A stretch of 64,000 nucleotides of DNA from Petrimonas sp. (lineage in GTDB: Bacteria > Bacteroidota > Bacteroidia > Bacteroidales > Dysgonomonadaceae): contig DUNG01000020.1 of NCBI GenBank assembly GCA_012839475.1, forward strand, positions 248,001 through 312,000, given 5' to 3'. Below the pieces are notes generated by a model, which worked only from the letters and a program-made list of their open reading frames with translations, had not been told where the DNA came from and made no database searches. This document shows, in pieces, positions 52,680-62,417 of this stretch. Position numbers and translations under genes: made by a program. The stretch's first letter is position 1. Every line of letters begins with the position of its first letter.

Positions 52680-54308
52680 ATGCCGAAAGGATTTTACAAG
52701 TTACCAAACATCGAAAACGAACCCGTGTTGAGCTACGCTCCGGGGTCTGAGGAGAGGGCCGCGCTGAAGGCCAAATTGAAAGAGCTGAACCAGGGAGGAC
52801 TAGACCTGCCCATGATAATCGGGGGGGAAGAGGTGCGTACCGGGAAGTTAATGGATATACGACCGCCGCACGACCACCAACGGCTGCTGGGTCACTACCA
52901 CCAAGGGGGCAAGGAGCACGTCGCACAGGCCATCGAAGCCGCGCTGAAAGCTAAGCCCGCGTGGGAAGCGATGGGTTGGGAGAGCCGTGCGGCCATCTTC
53001 CTGAAGGCCGCCGACCTGGTTGCCGGCCCCTACCGCTACGAGTTCAACGCCGTCACCATGATCGGTCAGTCGAAGAACGCCTACCAGTCGGAAATCGACG
53101 CGGTGTGCGAACTAATTGACTTTTTCCGCTTTAACGCTAAAAACATGATGGAGGTGTACGCCATGCAACCCAACTCATCACCCGGCGTGTGGAACCGAAT
53201 GGTATGGCGTCCACTGGAAGGCTTTGTTTTCGCGCTCACGCCGTTCAACTTTACCTCTATCGCGGCCAACCTACCCAGCGCTCCAGCCATCATGGGGAAC
53301 ACCGTGGTGTGGAAACCGTCTAAAACTGCCGTCTATTCTGCATGGCTAATCATGAAGGTACTGAAGGAAGCTGGCCTGCCCGATGGCGTAATCAACCTGG
53401 TATACGCAGATGGGAGAAGTACCGCGGAGGTAATCTTCGCCCACCGGGAGTTCTCCGGGTTGCATTTCACTGGCTCCACGGGGGTGTTCAACAGCATGTG
53501 GAAAACCATCGCGACCAATATGGAGAAGTACAAATCCTATCCCCGCATCGTGGGGGAAACGGGCGGCAAGGACTACGTGCTGGCAGACGAGACCGCTTGT
53601 CCCAAGGAGGTGGCTACCGCCCTCACGCGTGGCGCATTTGAATACCAGGGGCAAAAATGCTCGGCCGCGTCACGTGCCTACATCCCCTCTACCTTGTGGG
53701 ATAAGGTGAAGCAATACCTGGGCGAAGACCTCGCGGCCATCAAAACGGGAACTCCCGACGACTTCAGTAATTTCGTCAACGCGGTGATCGACGAGGAATC
53801 GTTCGACAAGCTCGCGAAGGTTATTGACGAGGCCAAGGCGTCGCCTGACGCGGAGATCCTCTTCGGTGGCACCTATGACAAGAGCGTTGGCTACTTTATA
53901 GAGCCGACCGTGATCGAGGCAAAGCGACCCGACTATATCACCATGAAGGAGGAGTTGTTCGGTCCCATCTTAACCGTGTATGTCTACGAGCCAGAAAAGC
54001 TGGAAGAGACCATGGATATCCTGGATAGCACCACCGACTACGCGCTCACGGGCTCCATCTTCTCGTCCGACAGGTCACGCATTGAGAAAATGACCAAACG
54101 ACTGACACATACCGCCGGCAACTTCTACATCAACGATAAACCCACTGGGGCGGTGGTGGACCAACAGCCGTTCGGCGGGGGTCGCGGCTCTGGAACGAAT
54201 GACAAAGCCGGCTCCACGCTCAACCTGCTCCGCTGGGTGTCACCGCAATGCATCAAGGAGACATTCGTGCCGGCAACGGATTATATGTATCCCAACTTCG
54301 AGGAGTAG
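52680..54308 (+). CDS. pruA: 1-Pyrroline-5-carboxylate dehydrogenase
   Basis: The 542-residue aldehyde dehydrogenase has LTPFNFTSIAANLPSAPA for NAD binding, GETGGKDY with the general-base Glu region, and QGQKCSAASR with the catalytic Cys. Length and motifs fit P5C dehydrogenase (eukaryotic ALDH4-like type), which oxidises glutamate semialdehyde to glutamate. With the divergent proline dehydrogenase it completes proline catabolism. A strong terminator follows at 54343-54379. Confidence 0.95.
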   Translation: MPKGFYKLPNIENEPVLSYAPGSEERAALKAKLKELNQGGLDLPMIIGGEEVRTGKLMDIRPPHDHQRLLGHYHQGGKEHVAQAIEAALKAKPAWEAMGWESRAAIFLKAADLVAGPYRYEFNAVTMIGQSKNAYQSEIDAVCELIDFFRFNAKNMMEVYAMQPNSSPGVWNRMVWRPLEGFVFALTPFNFTSIAANLPSAPAIMGNTVVWKPSKTAVYSAWLIMKVLKEAGLPDGVINLVYADGRSTAEVIFAHREFSGLHFTGSTGVFNSMWKTIATNMEKYKSYPRIVGETGGKDYVLADETACPKEVATALTRGAFEYQGQKCSAASRAYIPSTLWDKVKQYLGEDLAAIKTGTPDDFSNFVNAVIDEESFDKLAKVIDEAKASPDAEILFGGTYDKSVGYFIEPTVIEAKRPDYITMKEELFGPILTVYVYEPEKLEETMDILDSTTDYALTGSIFSSDRSRIEKMTKRLTHTAGNFYINDKPTGAVVDQQPFGGGRGSGTNDKAGSTLNLLRWVSPQCIKETFVPATDYMYPNFEE

Positions 54309-54342
54309 TAAACACTACAAAGTTTATTAACTGCTCGATATC

Positions 54343-54379
54343 ACCAGGTGGCATCGCTTATAGCGATGCCCCTGGTTTT
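54343..54379 (+). terminator. Terminator of pruA
   Basis: A 15-bp stem with one bulge (ACCAGGTGGCATCGCT with AGCGATGCCCCTGGT, loop TAT) followed by TTTT, 34 bp after the pruA stop. One of the strongest hairpins in the window. Confidence 0.85.
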
Positions 54380-54465
54380 CCATACCTATACCAAACCAAC
54401 TCTGTTGAAACATACGAAACAGACTTTTCAATAAAAGCCTGCAAGCAGTTAATAGTAAGAGAGTT

Positions 54466-55152
54466 ATGAAAACAATAGCAGACAAAATCATCGCTTTTAA
54501 CAGGCAACTGGAGTACCGCGGCGACCTGCCGAAGGGGTTCAGGGTAGTGAACCCATTCGTGGAAAACCCGGAGACCATGCCGGTTATGGAGGCGTTTTAC
54601 CAAAAATATTACAACGACCCGAACCAGAGGCGATTCATTATCGGGATAAACCCGGGTCGGCATGGTGCGGGAGTAACCGGGATACCCTTCACCGACACCA
54701 AACGGCTGGAAAGCGTCTGCGGCATCAGGATGGAGTCGGCACGCACCCACGAGATATCCTCGGTATTCATCTACAACCTCATCGAGGCGTACGGTGGCGC
54801 AGATAGCTTTTATAGCCACTTCTACATTAACTCGCCCTTCCCACTGGCCATCACCCGGGAGACAAAGGGCGGACAGTGGCTCAACGCGAACTATTACGAC
54901 GATAAGATGCTGTTCAATACGGTAAAGCCTTTCATGATTGAATCGCTCAAAAAACAGGTTGCTTTCGGACTAAACAGATCCCGGGTCTACATCCTGGGGA
55001 AAAAGAACGCCTCGTTCATCCGTTTACTGAACAAGGAGGCGAATCTGTTCGACCAGATGGTGGAACTGGAACACCCGCGGTACATCCAACAATACAAATC
55101 TAAGGAGAAAGCTACCTACATCAACAAGTACCTGAAAGCGTTTGAAGGGTAA
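54466..55152 (+). CDS. SMUG2-like uracil-DNA glycosylase family protein (DUF4918)
   Basis: The 228-residue protein has the uracil-glycosylase fold motifs in SMUG2/DUF4918 form: motif A GINPGRHGAGVTG (near residue 62) and a late motif LEHPRYIQQY. SMUG-like enzymes remove uracil or hydroxymethyluracil from DNA. The aspartate of classic family-1 UDG motif A is not present, as in other SMUG proteins. It is flanked by terminators or gaps and looks monocistronic. Exact substrate unproven. Confidence 0.82.
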   Translation: MKTIADKIIAFNRQLEYRGDLPKGFRVVNPFVENPETMPVMEAFYQKYYNDPNQRRFIIGINPGRHGAGVTGIPFTDTKRLESVCGIRMESARTHEISSVFIYNLIEAYGGADSFYSHFYINSPFPLAITRETKGGQWLNANYYDDKMLFNTVKPFMIESLKKQVAFGLNRSRVYILGKKNASFIRLLNKEANLFDQMVELEHPRYIQQYKSKEKATYINKYLKAFEG

Positions 55153-55322
55153 ACAAGGGGGATTAGCTATGGTAGATAAGAAAACCGACTGACCATTGGG
55201 ATAACTGTAGGAGAAACCGCACTTTTTACGATTTGTGAAAAGATTTACATGATTTGCAAATCGAAGTGAGCGCAAAAAACGGTATACTTGACGGCTGTTT
55301 AAAAACTTTAAAAATCATCAAT

Positions 55323-55901
55323 ATGAACACGACCGTTACTGTTATAGTGACAATCGCCTCTCTGGTGCTGTTGTTACTTATATGGGGAGTAAGAACTTCC
55401 AACAAGCTGGTTAGACGCCGCAACCAGGCGGACAACGCTTTCGCGGGTGTAGGCGCCTACCTAAAGAAGAGGTACGACCTGATTCCAAACCTGGTGGCTG
55501 CCGCACAAGAGTACATGGGCCATGAAAAAGAGGTGCTTACCGAGGTTACCGCATTGCGGTCGGCAGCAGAGAAACCCAACCTCACCAGTGAGGAACAGAT
55601 AGCACTGGGCAACAAGATGAACGGTGCGCTACGCTCGTTCCAGGTAGCCGTGGAGAACTACCCCCAGTTGAAGGCCGACACGCATATCATGCAACTACAA
55701 GCTTCACTGAACGAAGTGGAGGAGCAACTCTCTGCCGCCCGCCGGACCTATAACTCTGCCGCGATGAAGTACAACAATGGCGTGCAGCTCTTCCCCTCGA
55801 ACATCATCGCTGGGATCGCCGGTTTTCGCCCCAAAAGCTACCTAGATGCCGTAGATGCCGAGCGTGTAAATGTTGACGTGAAAAACCTATTTAACAGATA
55901 A
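55323..55901 (+). CDS. lemA: LemA family protein
   Basis: The 192-residue protein has one N-terminal membrane helix (about 6-22) and a long four-helix LemA domain with RRRNQADNAFAGVGAYLKKRYDLIPNLV and a C-terminal FPSNIIAGIAGFRPKSYLDA. LemA proteins are membrane-anchored with the bulk outside the cytoplasm or periplasmic; function is poorly known. The ATG at 55323 is chosen; an upstream extension to 55254 is not supported. The DUF3137 gene follows 2 bp later, a pairing often seen in bacteria. The 170-bp gap upstream has no clear promoter box. Confidence 0.92.
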   Translation: MNTTVTVIVTIASLVLLLLIWGVRTSNKLVRRRNQADNAFAGVGAYLKKRYDLIPNLVAAAQEYMGHEKEVLTEVTALRSAAEKPNLTSEEQIALGNKMNGALRSFQVAVENYPQLKADTHIMQLQASLNEVEEQLSAARRTYNSAAMKYNNGVQLFPSNIIAGIAGFRPKSYLDAVDAERVNVDVKNLFNR

Positions 55902-55903
55902 TC

Positions 55904-56914
55904 ATGGAAAACAGTATTAATTTTGACACGTTTTACAACAGGGAACTACTACCCCTGCTAACGGAGGCCGATAAGCTTCGGCGACAGACCCGCGCAAAAA
56001 ACCGCGGCATCACCTTGAAATATATCGTGATCACCGCGGCAGTTATTCTCGTGGGCTTTTTGATTAACCGGGCCATATATGGCACTTGGGTACATGATGA
56101 TAAAGCTAACGTACCACTGATCATCATGGTTATAGCGGTATCCGGATTGATATTCTATTGCCGGAAAGCCATCAAGAAAAACAGGGGTTCATTCGTTGGA
56201 CAATTCAAGGGCGATATTATCGAGAAAATCGTGCGGTTTGTTGATGACAACCTCACCTACAATCCATATAAGATGATACCGGAACGCGATTTCCTGGCAT
56301 CAAAACTCTTTCGCCGCAAGCCCGACAGTTATAACGGTGACGATTTCGTGAGCGGAACCGTGGGTAAAACCTATATTGAGTTCTCCGAAGTACATGCCAA
56401 ATACCTGATTCAAGATCAAGACGAAGATGGCAACTCGAGAGACCGGTGGGAGAAGTTATTCGATGGCCTCCTCTTCAAGGCCGACTTCAACAAGCATTTC
56501 AACGGAGAGTACTTCATCTTTACCGAAAAACCGAGCAGGCCATCAAGACTCGAAAGGCTTATCAATCGCGAAGAGGATCGACTAAAGGAAAAAATTGAAA
56601 CAGAAGACCGGGAGTTCAACAGGCAGTTCTACGTGTACGGTACCGATCAGTTAGAGGCCCGGTACATCCTCTCGGCAAGCTTCATGAGGCGTCTACTTGA
56701 TTTCAAGCAGAAAACCGACAAGAAGATCAGGCTCTCATTCATCGGCTCATCCATTTACATCGCCATCCCCTACAAGAGGAACCTGTTTGAACCCAAATAT
56801 ATGACATCGGTAGTGGACAAAGATGATACCGCCGAGTTTTACTACGACCTGAGAATGGTGATCGATATCGTAACAGAGCTCGATTTAAACACCCGTATCT
56901 GGAGCAAACAGTAG
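55904..56914 (+). CDS. DUF3137 membrane protein
   Basis: The 336-residue protein has two adjacent membrane helices (about residues 40-60 and 68-86) after a charged N-terminus and a large soluble part with GDDFVSGTVGKTYIEFSEVH and the repeated FDGLLFKADFNKHF motif, as in DUF3137. Function unknown; partner of LemA by tight gene coupling (2 bp). It may be slightly more AT-rich than its neighbours. Family assignment is confident. Confidence 0.85.
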   Translation: MENSINFDTFYNRELLPLLTEADKLRRQTRAKNRGITLKYIVITAAVILVGFLINRAIYGTWVHDDKANVPLIIMVIAVSGLIFYCRKAIKKNRGSFVGQFKGDIIEKIVRFVDDNLTYNPYKMIPERDFLASKLFRRKPDSYNGDDFVSGTVGKTYIEFSEVHAKYLIQDQDEDGNSRDRWEKLFDGLLFKADFNKHFNGEYFIFTEKPSRPSRLERLINREEDRLKEKIETEDREFNRQFYVYGTDQLEARYILSASFMRRLLDFKQKTDKKIRLSFIGSSIYIAIPYKRNLFEPKYMTSVVDKDDTAEFYYDLRMVIDIVTELDLNTRIWSKQ

Positions 56915-56916
56915 CG

Positions 56917-57025
56917 GTTTTTACCTTCAACTTCATTGCCACTCCTGCCGCTGCTCGATTTGGAGAAAGAGGCAACCGTTTTTCACCTTTCAACCCCGTT
57001 ACCTTTCCTGTCGCTGCTTGATTTG
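56917..57025. repeat. Degenerate intergenic tandem duplication
   Basis: Two diverged copies, 56917-56962 and 56978-57025 (period about 61), share the ends GTTTTT(C)ACCTT and CGCTGCT(C/T)GATTTG with substitutions and small indels between. It lies between the DUF3137 stop and the cmk promoter and encodes nothing recognisable. Confidence 0.6.
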
Positions 57026-57070
57026 ACGCGAGCGGTGTAGGGGGATAGCGTTTTGCGCCTGCCTTTCTCA

Positions 57071-57101
57071 TTTGATTATTCGGTGCAATTGAGTACATTT
57101 G
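57071..57101 (+). promoter_or_regulatory. Promoter of cmk-ispH
   Basis: TTTG (57071-57074), 19-bp spacer, TACATTTG (57094-57101), both exact. The cmk ATG lies 70 bp downstream. Confidence 0.8.
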
Positions 57102-57171
57102 CACGAGGGATCTAAGGATGTTCATCGAACAGCGATTTCAACACGAAGAACAAACCGGTAAAATCATAAAC

Positions 57172-57858
57172 ATGAAGAAGATAAACATAGCGATAGATGG
57201 GTTCTCCTCCTGCGGGAAAAGCACCATGGCCAAGGGGTTGGCAAAAGAGCTGGGGTATACCTACATCGATACCGGCGCAATGTACCGGGCCGCCGCGCTC
57301 TACGCCATCCGCAACGGGTGGATGACGGAGGAGACGATGGAGGAAGAGACCATCAGGGAGAGCATGGGCCAACTCGATATCTCGTTCAGGAAAGATAGTA
57401 AAGGCAACCAAAATACCTACCTGAACGGTGAGGACGTGGAGAGCGAGATACGCTCGCTTGAGGTTTCCAACGGGGCAAGCAGGATCAGTACCCTCCCCTT
57501 CGTAAGAAGTACGCTGGTGAGCCTGCAACAAAAGATGGCCGAGAAAGGGGGCGTGGTGATGGACGGGCGCGATATCGGAACCGTGGTCATGCCCGACGCG
57601 GAGCTGAAAATATTCCTCACGGCATCACCGGAGGTGAGGGCAAACCGCCGGTTCAAGGAGATGCTGGATAAAGGCGAAAATCCCAAATTCGAGGATGTGC
57701 TCCATAACGTTATGGAACGGGACCAGCGCGATACCATGCGCGAAGCAAGCCCCCTGCGCAAAGCCGACGACGCCATCGAGCTGGATAACTCCCACATGGG
57801 CATCAAGGAGCAGTTCGAGTGGGCGCTAGAGCAGGCTAAAAAGATTAAAAGCGTATAG
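57172..57858 (+). CDS. cmk: Cytidylate kinase
   Basis: The 228-residue protein has the P-loop GFSSCGKSTMAKGLA (residues 9-23), DTGAMYRAAALYA, DGRDIGTVV and a C-terminal LID region with RDxRDxxR. It phosphorylates CMP and dCMP to diphosphates for nucleic-acid synthesis. The ATG at 57172 gives the family N-terminus; an upstream in-frame ATG at 57118 would add 18 unsupported residues in the leader. ispH follows by 8 bp, a pairing common in this phylum. Confidence 0.95.
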   Translation: MKKINIAIDGFSSCGKSTMAKGLAKELGYTYIDTGAMYRAAALYAIRNGWMTEETMEEETIRESMGQLDISFRKDSKGNQNTYLNGEDVESEIRSLEVSNGASRISTLPFVRSTLVSLQQKMAEKGGVVMDGRDIGTVVMPDAELKIFLTASPEVRANRRFKEMLDKGENPKFEDVLHNVMERDQRDTMREASPLRKADDAIELDNSHMGIKEQFEWALEQAKKIKSV

Positions 57859-57866
57859 CGTGAAAG

Positions 57867-58745
57867 ATGAGACATCCAAAAGACATACAGGTGGAGATTG
57901 ACAGGCGGTCCGGCTTCTGCTTCGGGGTGGTCAAAGCGATCAACAAAGTGGAGGAGGAGCTTAAAAAGGGGTCTCTGTACTGCCTGGGCGACATTGTCCA
58001 TAACACCATCGAGGTGGAGCGCCTGGAGAAAATGGGACTGATCACTATAAATCACGAGCAGTTCAGGCATCTCGAAAACGTGCGCGTGCTACTTCGTGCC
58101 CACGGTGAACCGCCCGGCACCTACGAAACGGCCAAGCGAAACGGCATTGAAATTATAGATGCAACCTGCCCGGTAGTGCTTGGGCTCCAGGAGAAAATCA
58201 AGCGGACATTCCTCCAACACGAGAACGACGGCACCCAGATAGTTATTTACGGGAAAAGGGGCCACGCCGAAGTGAACGGCCTACTGGGTCAAACCAACGA
58301 TACGGCCATCGTGATAGAGGGCAAGGAGGAGTTGGAAAAGATAGATTTCTCACGCGACATCATCCTCTTCTCGCAAACCACGAAGTCGCTCGAAGGCTTT
58401 TTTGAAATCGGGGGGATGATACGGAAACGTATGCAGGGAGGAACCCAACTGGAGCTACACGACACCATCTGCCGCCAGGTCTCCAACCGGGTGGCCAACA
58501 TACAGGAGTTCGCCGCGAACCACGACCTCATCTTCTTTATCGCGGGCGAGAAAAGTTCCAACGGAAAGGTACTCTTCGCGGAGTGCCAGCGAACAAATCC
58601 CAACTCTCACTTAATCCACTCACCGGATGAATTTGACCCTTCGCTGCTCAAAGAGGGTCTCCGCATCGGCATCTGCGGTGCCACCTCCACCCCCATGTGG
58701 CAGATGGAGGCGCTAGCCAAAAACATCTCCGACCTGAAGCGCTAA
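57867..58745 (+). CDS. ispH: 4-Hydroxy-3-methylbut-2-enyl diphosphate reductase
   Basis: The 292-residue protein has the three conserved Cys of the [4Fe-4S] cluster (SGFCFGV, DATCPVV and HDTICRQVSNR), with the GHAEVNGLLGQ and GICGATSTP blocks. IspH performs the last step of the MEP pathway, making IPP and DMAPP from HMBPP. It starts 8 bp after cmk and shares its promoter. Identification is certain. Confidence 0.96.
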   Translation: MRHPKDIQVEIDRRSGFCFGVVKAINKVEEELKKGSLYCLGDIVHNTIEVERLEKMGLITINHEQFRHLENVRVLLRAHGEPPGTYETAKRNGIEIIDATCPVVLGLQEKIKRTFLQHENDGTQIVIYGKRGHAEVNGLLGQTNDTAIVIEGKEELEKIDFSRDIILFSQTTKSLEGFFEIGGMIRKRMQGGTQLELHDTICRQVSNRVANIQEFAANHDLIFFIAGEKSSNGKVLFAECQRTNPNSHLIHSPDEFDPSLLKEGLRIGICGATSTPMWQMEALAKNISDLKR

Positions 58746-58825
58746 GCACTTTCCATGGATTGGCATGTGACAGCGTGAACAGCGAAAACATTTTGACCCT
58801 GCTAACAAAAGCACTTGATCTTTTG

Positions 58826-58856
58826 TTGCATCGTGGATGAAAATAACGTACCTTTG
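58826..58856 (+). promoter_or_regulatory. Promoter of pfkA
   Basis: TTG (58826-58828), 20-bp spacer, TACCTTTG (58849-58856), an exact TAnnTTTG. The pfkA ATG follows 30 bp on. Confidence 0.7.
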
Positions 58857-58886
58857 CCACTCACTTTCACACGAATATTTAAACAT

Positions 58887-59870
58887 ATGGAATCAAATAT
58901 AAAGAGCATTGGCATCCTCACCTCGGGTGGTGACTCGCCGGGAATGAACGCGGCTATCCGTGCGGTAACGCGTGCCGCCATATTTAGCGGTATGCGCGTA
59001 TATGGTATCTACCGGGGATTCAGGGGACTTGTCTTCAACGAGATAGAGGAGTTTCAGACGAACAGCGTCAGCAACATCATCAAACAGGGTGGAACCATCC
59101 TCAAGACAGCCCGATCCGAGGAGTTTAAGACGGTGGAGGGCCGCAAACGCGCGTACGAAAACCTCAAGAAGCACAACATTGACGCGCTGGTGGTCATCGG
59201 GGGCGATGGCTCCCTGACGGGGGCGGGCATTTTTGCCAACGAGTTCAACATCCCGGTCGTGGGGCTCCCGGGGACCATTGACAACGACCTGAACGGGACC
59301 GATACCACCATCGGTTACGATACCGCGCTGAACACCATCATGGAGTCGATGGACAGACTAAGGGATACAGCCACCTCGCACGAACGACTCTTCTTTGTTG
59401 AGGTGATGGGCCGCAACTGCGGATACCTCGCGCTCAACAGCGCTATCGCCTCAGGGGCGGAAGCAGCCATCATCCCCGAGATAAGCATCGAAAAGGACCA
59501 ACTGGCCGAACTGATCGATCAGGGGTTCAGAAAGTCAAAGAACAGCAGCATGGTCCTAGTGGCCGAGAGCGAAGTGACGGGTGGCGCCATGAAGCTGGCC
59601 GAAAGGGTCAAGAGGCAGTACCCGTCTTACGACGTGCGGGTAACCATCCTGGGGCACCTGCAACGGGGAGGCTCTCCCACTGCGGAAGACCGGATCTTGG
59701 CCAGCCGCATGGGCATCGCCGCCATACAGGCGTTCCAGGAAAATCAACGAAACGTGATGATTGGTATCCGTGAAAACGAGATCGTCTATGTTCCCTTTAA
59801 ACGGGCTATCAAGAAAGAGCGAGAGATCAGCGACGAACTGCTTGAGGTGTTACGCATCTCATCCATTTAA
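58887..59870 (+). CDS. pfkA: 6-Phosphofructokinase
   Basis: The 327-residue protein has the ATP-type PFK motifs [25 protein letters not shown] and [10 protein letters not shown] with catalytic Asp, and [12 protein letters not shown]. The GGDGS glycine favours ATP over pyrophosphate. It phosphorylates fructose-6-phosphate, the committing step of glycolysis. The ATG at 58887 is chosen; the frame extends upstream through the promoter. The epimerase gene begins 31 bp later and could be cotranscribed. Confidence 0.95.
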   Translation: MESNIKSIGILTSGGDSPGMNAAIRAVTRAAIFSGMRVYGIYRGFRGLVFNEIEEFQTNSVSNIIKQGGTILKTARSEEFKTVEGRKRAYENLKKHNIDALVVIGGDGSLTGAGIFANEFNIPVVGLPGTIDNDLNGTDTTIGYDTALNTIMESMDRLRDTATSHERLFFVEVMGRNCGYLALNSAIASGAEAAIIPEISIEKDQLAELIDQGFRKSKNSSMVLVAESEVTGGAMKLAERVKRQYPSYDVRVTILGHLQRGGSPTAEDRILASRMGIAAIQAFQENQRNVMIGIRENEIVYVPFKRAIKKEREISDELLEVLRISSI

Positions 59871-59901
59871 TAACGTTACTAAATAACTAATAACTGGTTG
59901 T

Positions 59902-60303
59902 ATGGAAATTACACATATCGAGCACATTGGCATAGCCGTAAAAAGTATCGATGAGCACCTCCCCTACTACGAAGACGTTTTGGGGTTAAAGTGCTATAAC
60001 ATTGAAACCGTTGAGGACCAAAAGGTCAAAACCGCCTTCTTTAAAGTGGGACAAACCAAGATCGAGCTACTTGAGCCGACCGACGAGACAAGCACCGTCG
60101 CCAAGTTCATCGAGAAGAGGGGCGAAGGGGTCCACCACATCGCGTACGCGACGAACAACGTGAACGAAGCGTTGGCCGAAGCGGAAGCGAAAGGAATCAA
60201 GCTAATCGATAAGCAGGGCCGTCCTGGTGCAGAAGGGTTAACCATCGGCTTCCTGCACCCGAAATGGACCGGGGGCGTGCTGACCGAGTTTTGTGAAGAA
60301 TAG
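59902..60303 (+). CDS. mce: Methylmalonyl-CoA epimerase
   Basis: The 133-residue VOC-fold protein has the metal ligands in THIEHIGIAVKS, KIELLEPT and VHHIAYATNN and the final Glu region (LTEFCEE). It interconverts (S)- and (R)-methylmalonyl-CoA, needed before decarboxylation. It precedes the decarboxylase genes, the usual Bacteroidota order. Ribosome site and spacing are ordinary. Confidence 0.93.
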   Translation: MEITHIEHIGIAVKSIDEHLPYYEDVLGLKCYNIETVEDQKVKTAFFKVGQTKIELLEPTDETSTVAKFIEKRGEGVHHIAYATNNVNEALAEAEAKGIKLIDKQGRPGAEGLTIGFLHPKWTGGVLTEFCEE

Positions 60304-60337
60304 AACATCATTTATACCCTAACAACGTTTTTTACAT

Positions 60338-61900
60338 ATGAGCAAGCAACTCGAAAAAGTAAAAGAGCTCATCCAATTACGGGAGAAAGCTCGATTGGGC
60401 GGAGGAGAGAAAAGGATTACCGCGCAACACCAAAAAGGGAAATACACGGCGCGAGAGCGCATCAGCATGCTACTGGATGAAGGCAGCTTCGAAGAGTTTG
60501 ACATGTTCGTGGAACACCGCTCGAACAACTTCGGGATGGAGAAGAAAAAACACCTGGGTGACGGTGTCGTCACCGGGTACGGGACCATTGATGGTCGCCT
60601 CATCTACATTTACGCGCAAGACTTCACCATCTCTGGCGGCTCCCTTGGTGAGATGCACGCGATGAAGATCTGCAAGGTAATGGACCAAGCCATGAAGATG
60701 GGAGCACCGTTCATCGGGATCAACGACTCGGGGGGCGCCCGTATCCAAGAGGGGATTAACTCGCTGGCCGGGTACTCCGAGATTTTCCAACGCAACATCC
60801 TGGCATCCGGGGTTATCCCACAGATCTCAGGCATCTTTGGCCCCTGCGCGGGGGGAGCGGTTTACTCGCCCGCCCTTACCGACTTTATCGTGATGACCCA
60901 AGGGACATCCTACATGTTCCTCACCGGCCCCAAGGTGGTGAAGACGGTGACCGGGGAAGACGTTACGCAAGAAGAGCTGGGAGGTGCTTCGGTACACGCC
61001 TCCAAATCGGGGGTCGCACAGTTCCAAGTACCCTCGGAGGAGGAGGGCTTCACGCTCATCCGTAAGCTAATCAGCTACATACCACAGAACAACCTGGAAG
61101 ATCCACCCTACATTCCGAACGACGACCCAATTGACCGGCTGGAGGATGGGTTAAACGAAATAATCCCGAATAGCCCCAGCAAGCCGTACGATATGTACCA
61201 AGTGATCGGGGGAATTGTCGATAAAGGCGAGTTCCTGGAGGTGCACGCCGATTACGCGAAGAATATCATCGTGGGATTTGCCCGTTTTAACGGCCAATCG
61301 GTAGGTATCGTCGCGAACCAGCCCAAGTTCCTGGCTGGCGTGCTCGACATCAACGCATCGCGCAAAGCCGCTCGGTTCGTCCGCTTCTGTGACGCGTTCA
61401 ACATCGCCATCGTTTCGCTCGTGGATGTACCGGGGTTCTTGCCCGGCACAGGACAGGAGTACGGCGGCGTGATCACACATGGGGCTAAGCTGCTCTACGC
61501 GTATGGCGAAGCAACGGTACCGAAGGTGACCGTTACCCTGCGCAAATCGTACGGAGGTGCTCATATCGTAATGAGCTCCAAACAATTGCGTGGCGATATC
61601 AACTACGCGTGGCCAAGCGCCGAGATCGCGGTGATGGGTGCAGAGGGTGCCGTGGAGGTGCTCTACAGCAAGGAGATCGCCGCTGCAAGCGACCCCGATA
61701 AGCTGGCAAAGGTGATCGAAGAGAAGAAGCAGGAGTACAACGACCTGTTCGCTAACCCATACGTGGCGGCACGATACGGATACATCGATGACGTGATTGA
61801 ACCGAGGAACACGCGGTTCCGGATTATCCGGGCGCTGCAACAGCTACAAACCAAGAAGTTGCAAAATCCGCCGAAGAAACACGACAACCTTCCGTTATAA
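60338..61900 (+). CDS. mmdA: Methylmalonyl-CoA decarboxylase alpha / acyl-CoA carboxyltransferase subunit
   Basis: The 520-residue protein is a biotin-dependent carboxyltransferase with two crotonase-like halves: [11 protein letters not shown] and [16 protein letters not shown] in the first, [14 protein letters not shown] and [13 protein letters not shown] in the second. Alone it could be propionyl-CoA carboxylase beta, but the neighbouring OadG-like, biotin carrier and OadB genes indicate the Na+-pumping methylmalonyl-CoA decarboxylase that releases propionyl-CoA. The carboxyl group is transferred to biotin on the carrier encoded downstream. Confidence 0.9.
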   Translation: MSKQLEKVKELIQLREKARLGGGEKRITAQHQKGKYTARERISMLLDEGSFEEFDMFVEHRSNNFGMEKKKHLGDGVVTGYGTIDGRLIYIYAQDFTISGGSLGEMHAMKICKVMDQAMKMGAPFIGINDSGGARIQEGINSLAGYSEIFQRNILASGVIPQISGIFGPCAGGAVYSPALTDFIVMTQGTSYMFLTGPKVVKTVTGEDVTQEELGGASVHASKSGVAQFQVPSEEEGFTLIRKLISYIPQNNLEDPPYIPNDDPIDRLEDGLNEIIPNSPSKPYDMYQVIGGIVDKGEFLEVHADYAKNIIVGFARFNGQSVGIVANQPKFLAGVLDINASRKAARFVRFCDAFNIAIVSLVDVPGFLPGTGQEYGGVITHGAKLLYAYGEATVPKVTVTLRKSYGGAHIVMSSKQLRGDINYAWPSAEIAVMGAEGAVEVLYSKEIAAASDPDKLAKVIEEKKQEYNDLFANPYVAARYGYIDDVIEPRNTRFRIIRALQQLQTKKLQNPPKKHDNLPL

Positions 61901-61978
61901 GCGGATTAATAAACAAACTATTTCAATAAACCAAACGAGCATAGGAGAAGTTCATTTGGAGTTTGCCGTGGCGAGAAA

Positions 61979-62356
61979 ATGTCTAACTTAAGTAAACTAA
62001 TTATGTCAATACAAGTTTTAATACTGATCTTACTCTTCACTGTAGTGATCGCATACCTTGCGGCCAAAGAAGGGGCTAAGTTTCGCAAGAAATCCGAAGC
62101 GAAATGGAAGGATACCGCATCAAAAGACGGGAATGAGCCGGCTGGTGAGCACGAGTCGACCGTAACGGCCGGAGAGGCGTCCAACAAAGAAGATATCCCG
62201 GGCGAGGTGCTGGCCGCCATCTTCATGGCCTTGCACGAAGAGCAGGAGGTGGTTCACGATTACGAGAACACGGTGCTCACGATGGATCGGGTGATCAGGA
62301 ACTACTCCCCGTGGAACTCCAAGCTGTACGGCCTGAGACAACCCCCTCGCAGGTAA
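61979..62356 (+). CDS. OadG-like small membrane subunit
   Basis: The 125-residue protein has one N-terminal membrane helix (about 11-27), a variable acidic middle and a C-terminal segment with SPWNSKLYGLRQPP typical of OadG-type gamma subunits in this phylum. Gamma subunits assemble the decarboxylase pump at the membrane. A second ATG eight codons later (62003) is an alternative start. The gene lies between the alpha and carrier genes. Confidence 0.8.
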   Translation: MSNLSKLIMSIQVLILILLFTVVIAYLAAKEGAKFRKKSEAKWKDTASKDGNEPAGEHESTVTAGEASNKEDIPGEVLAAIFMALHEEQEVVHDYENTVLTMDRVIRNYSPWNSKLYGLRQPPRR

Positions 62357-62417
62357 CAACGGGAACAAGAAACTAACTGTAATGTCGAAATAGTAACAAT
62401 TAAACCCAAACATAAAA

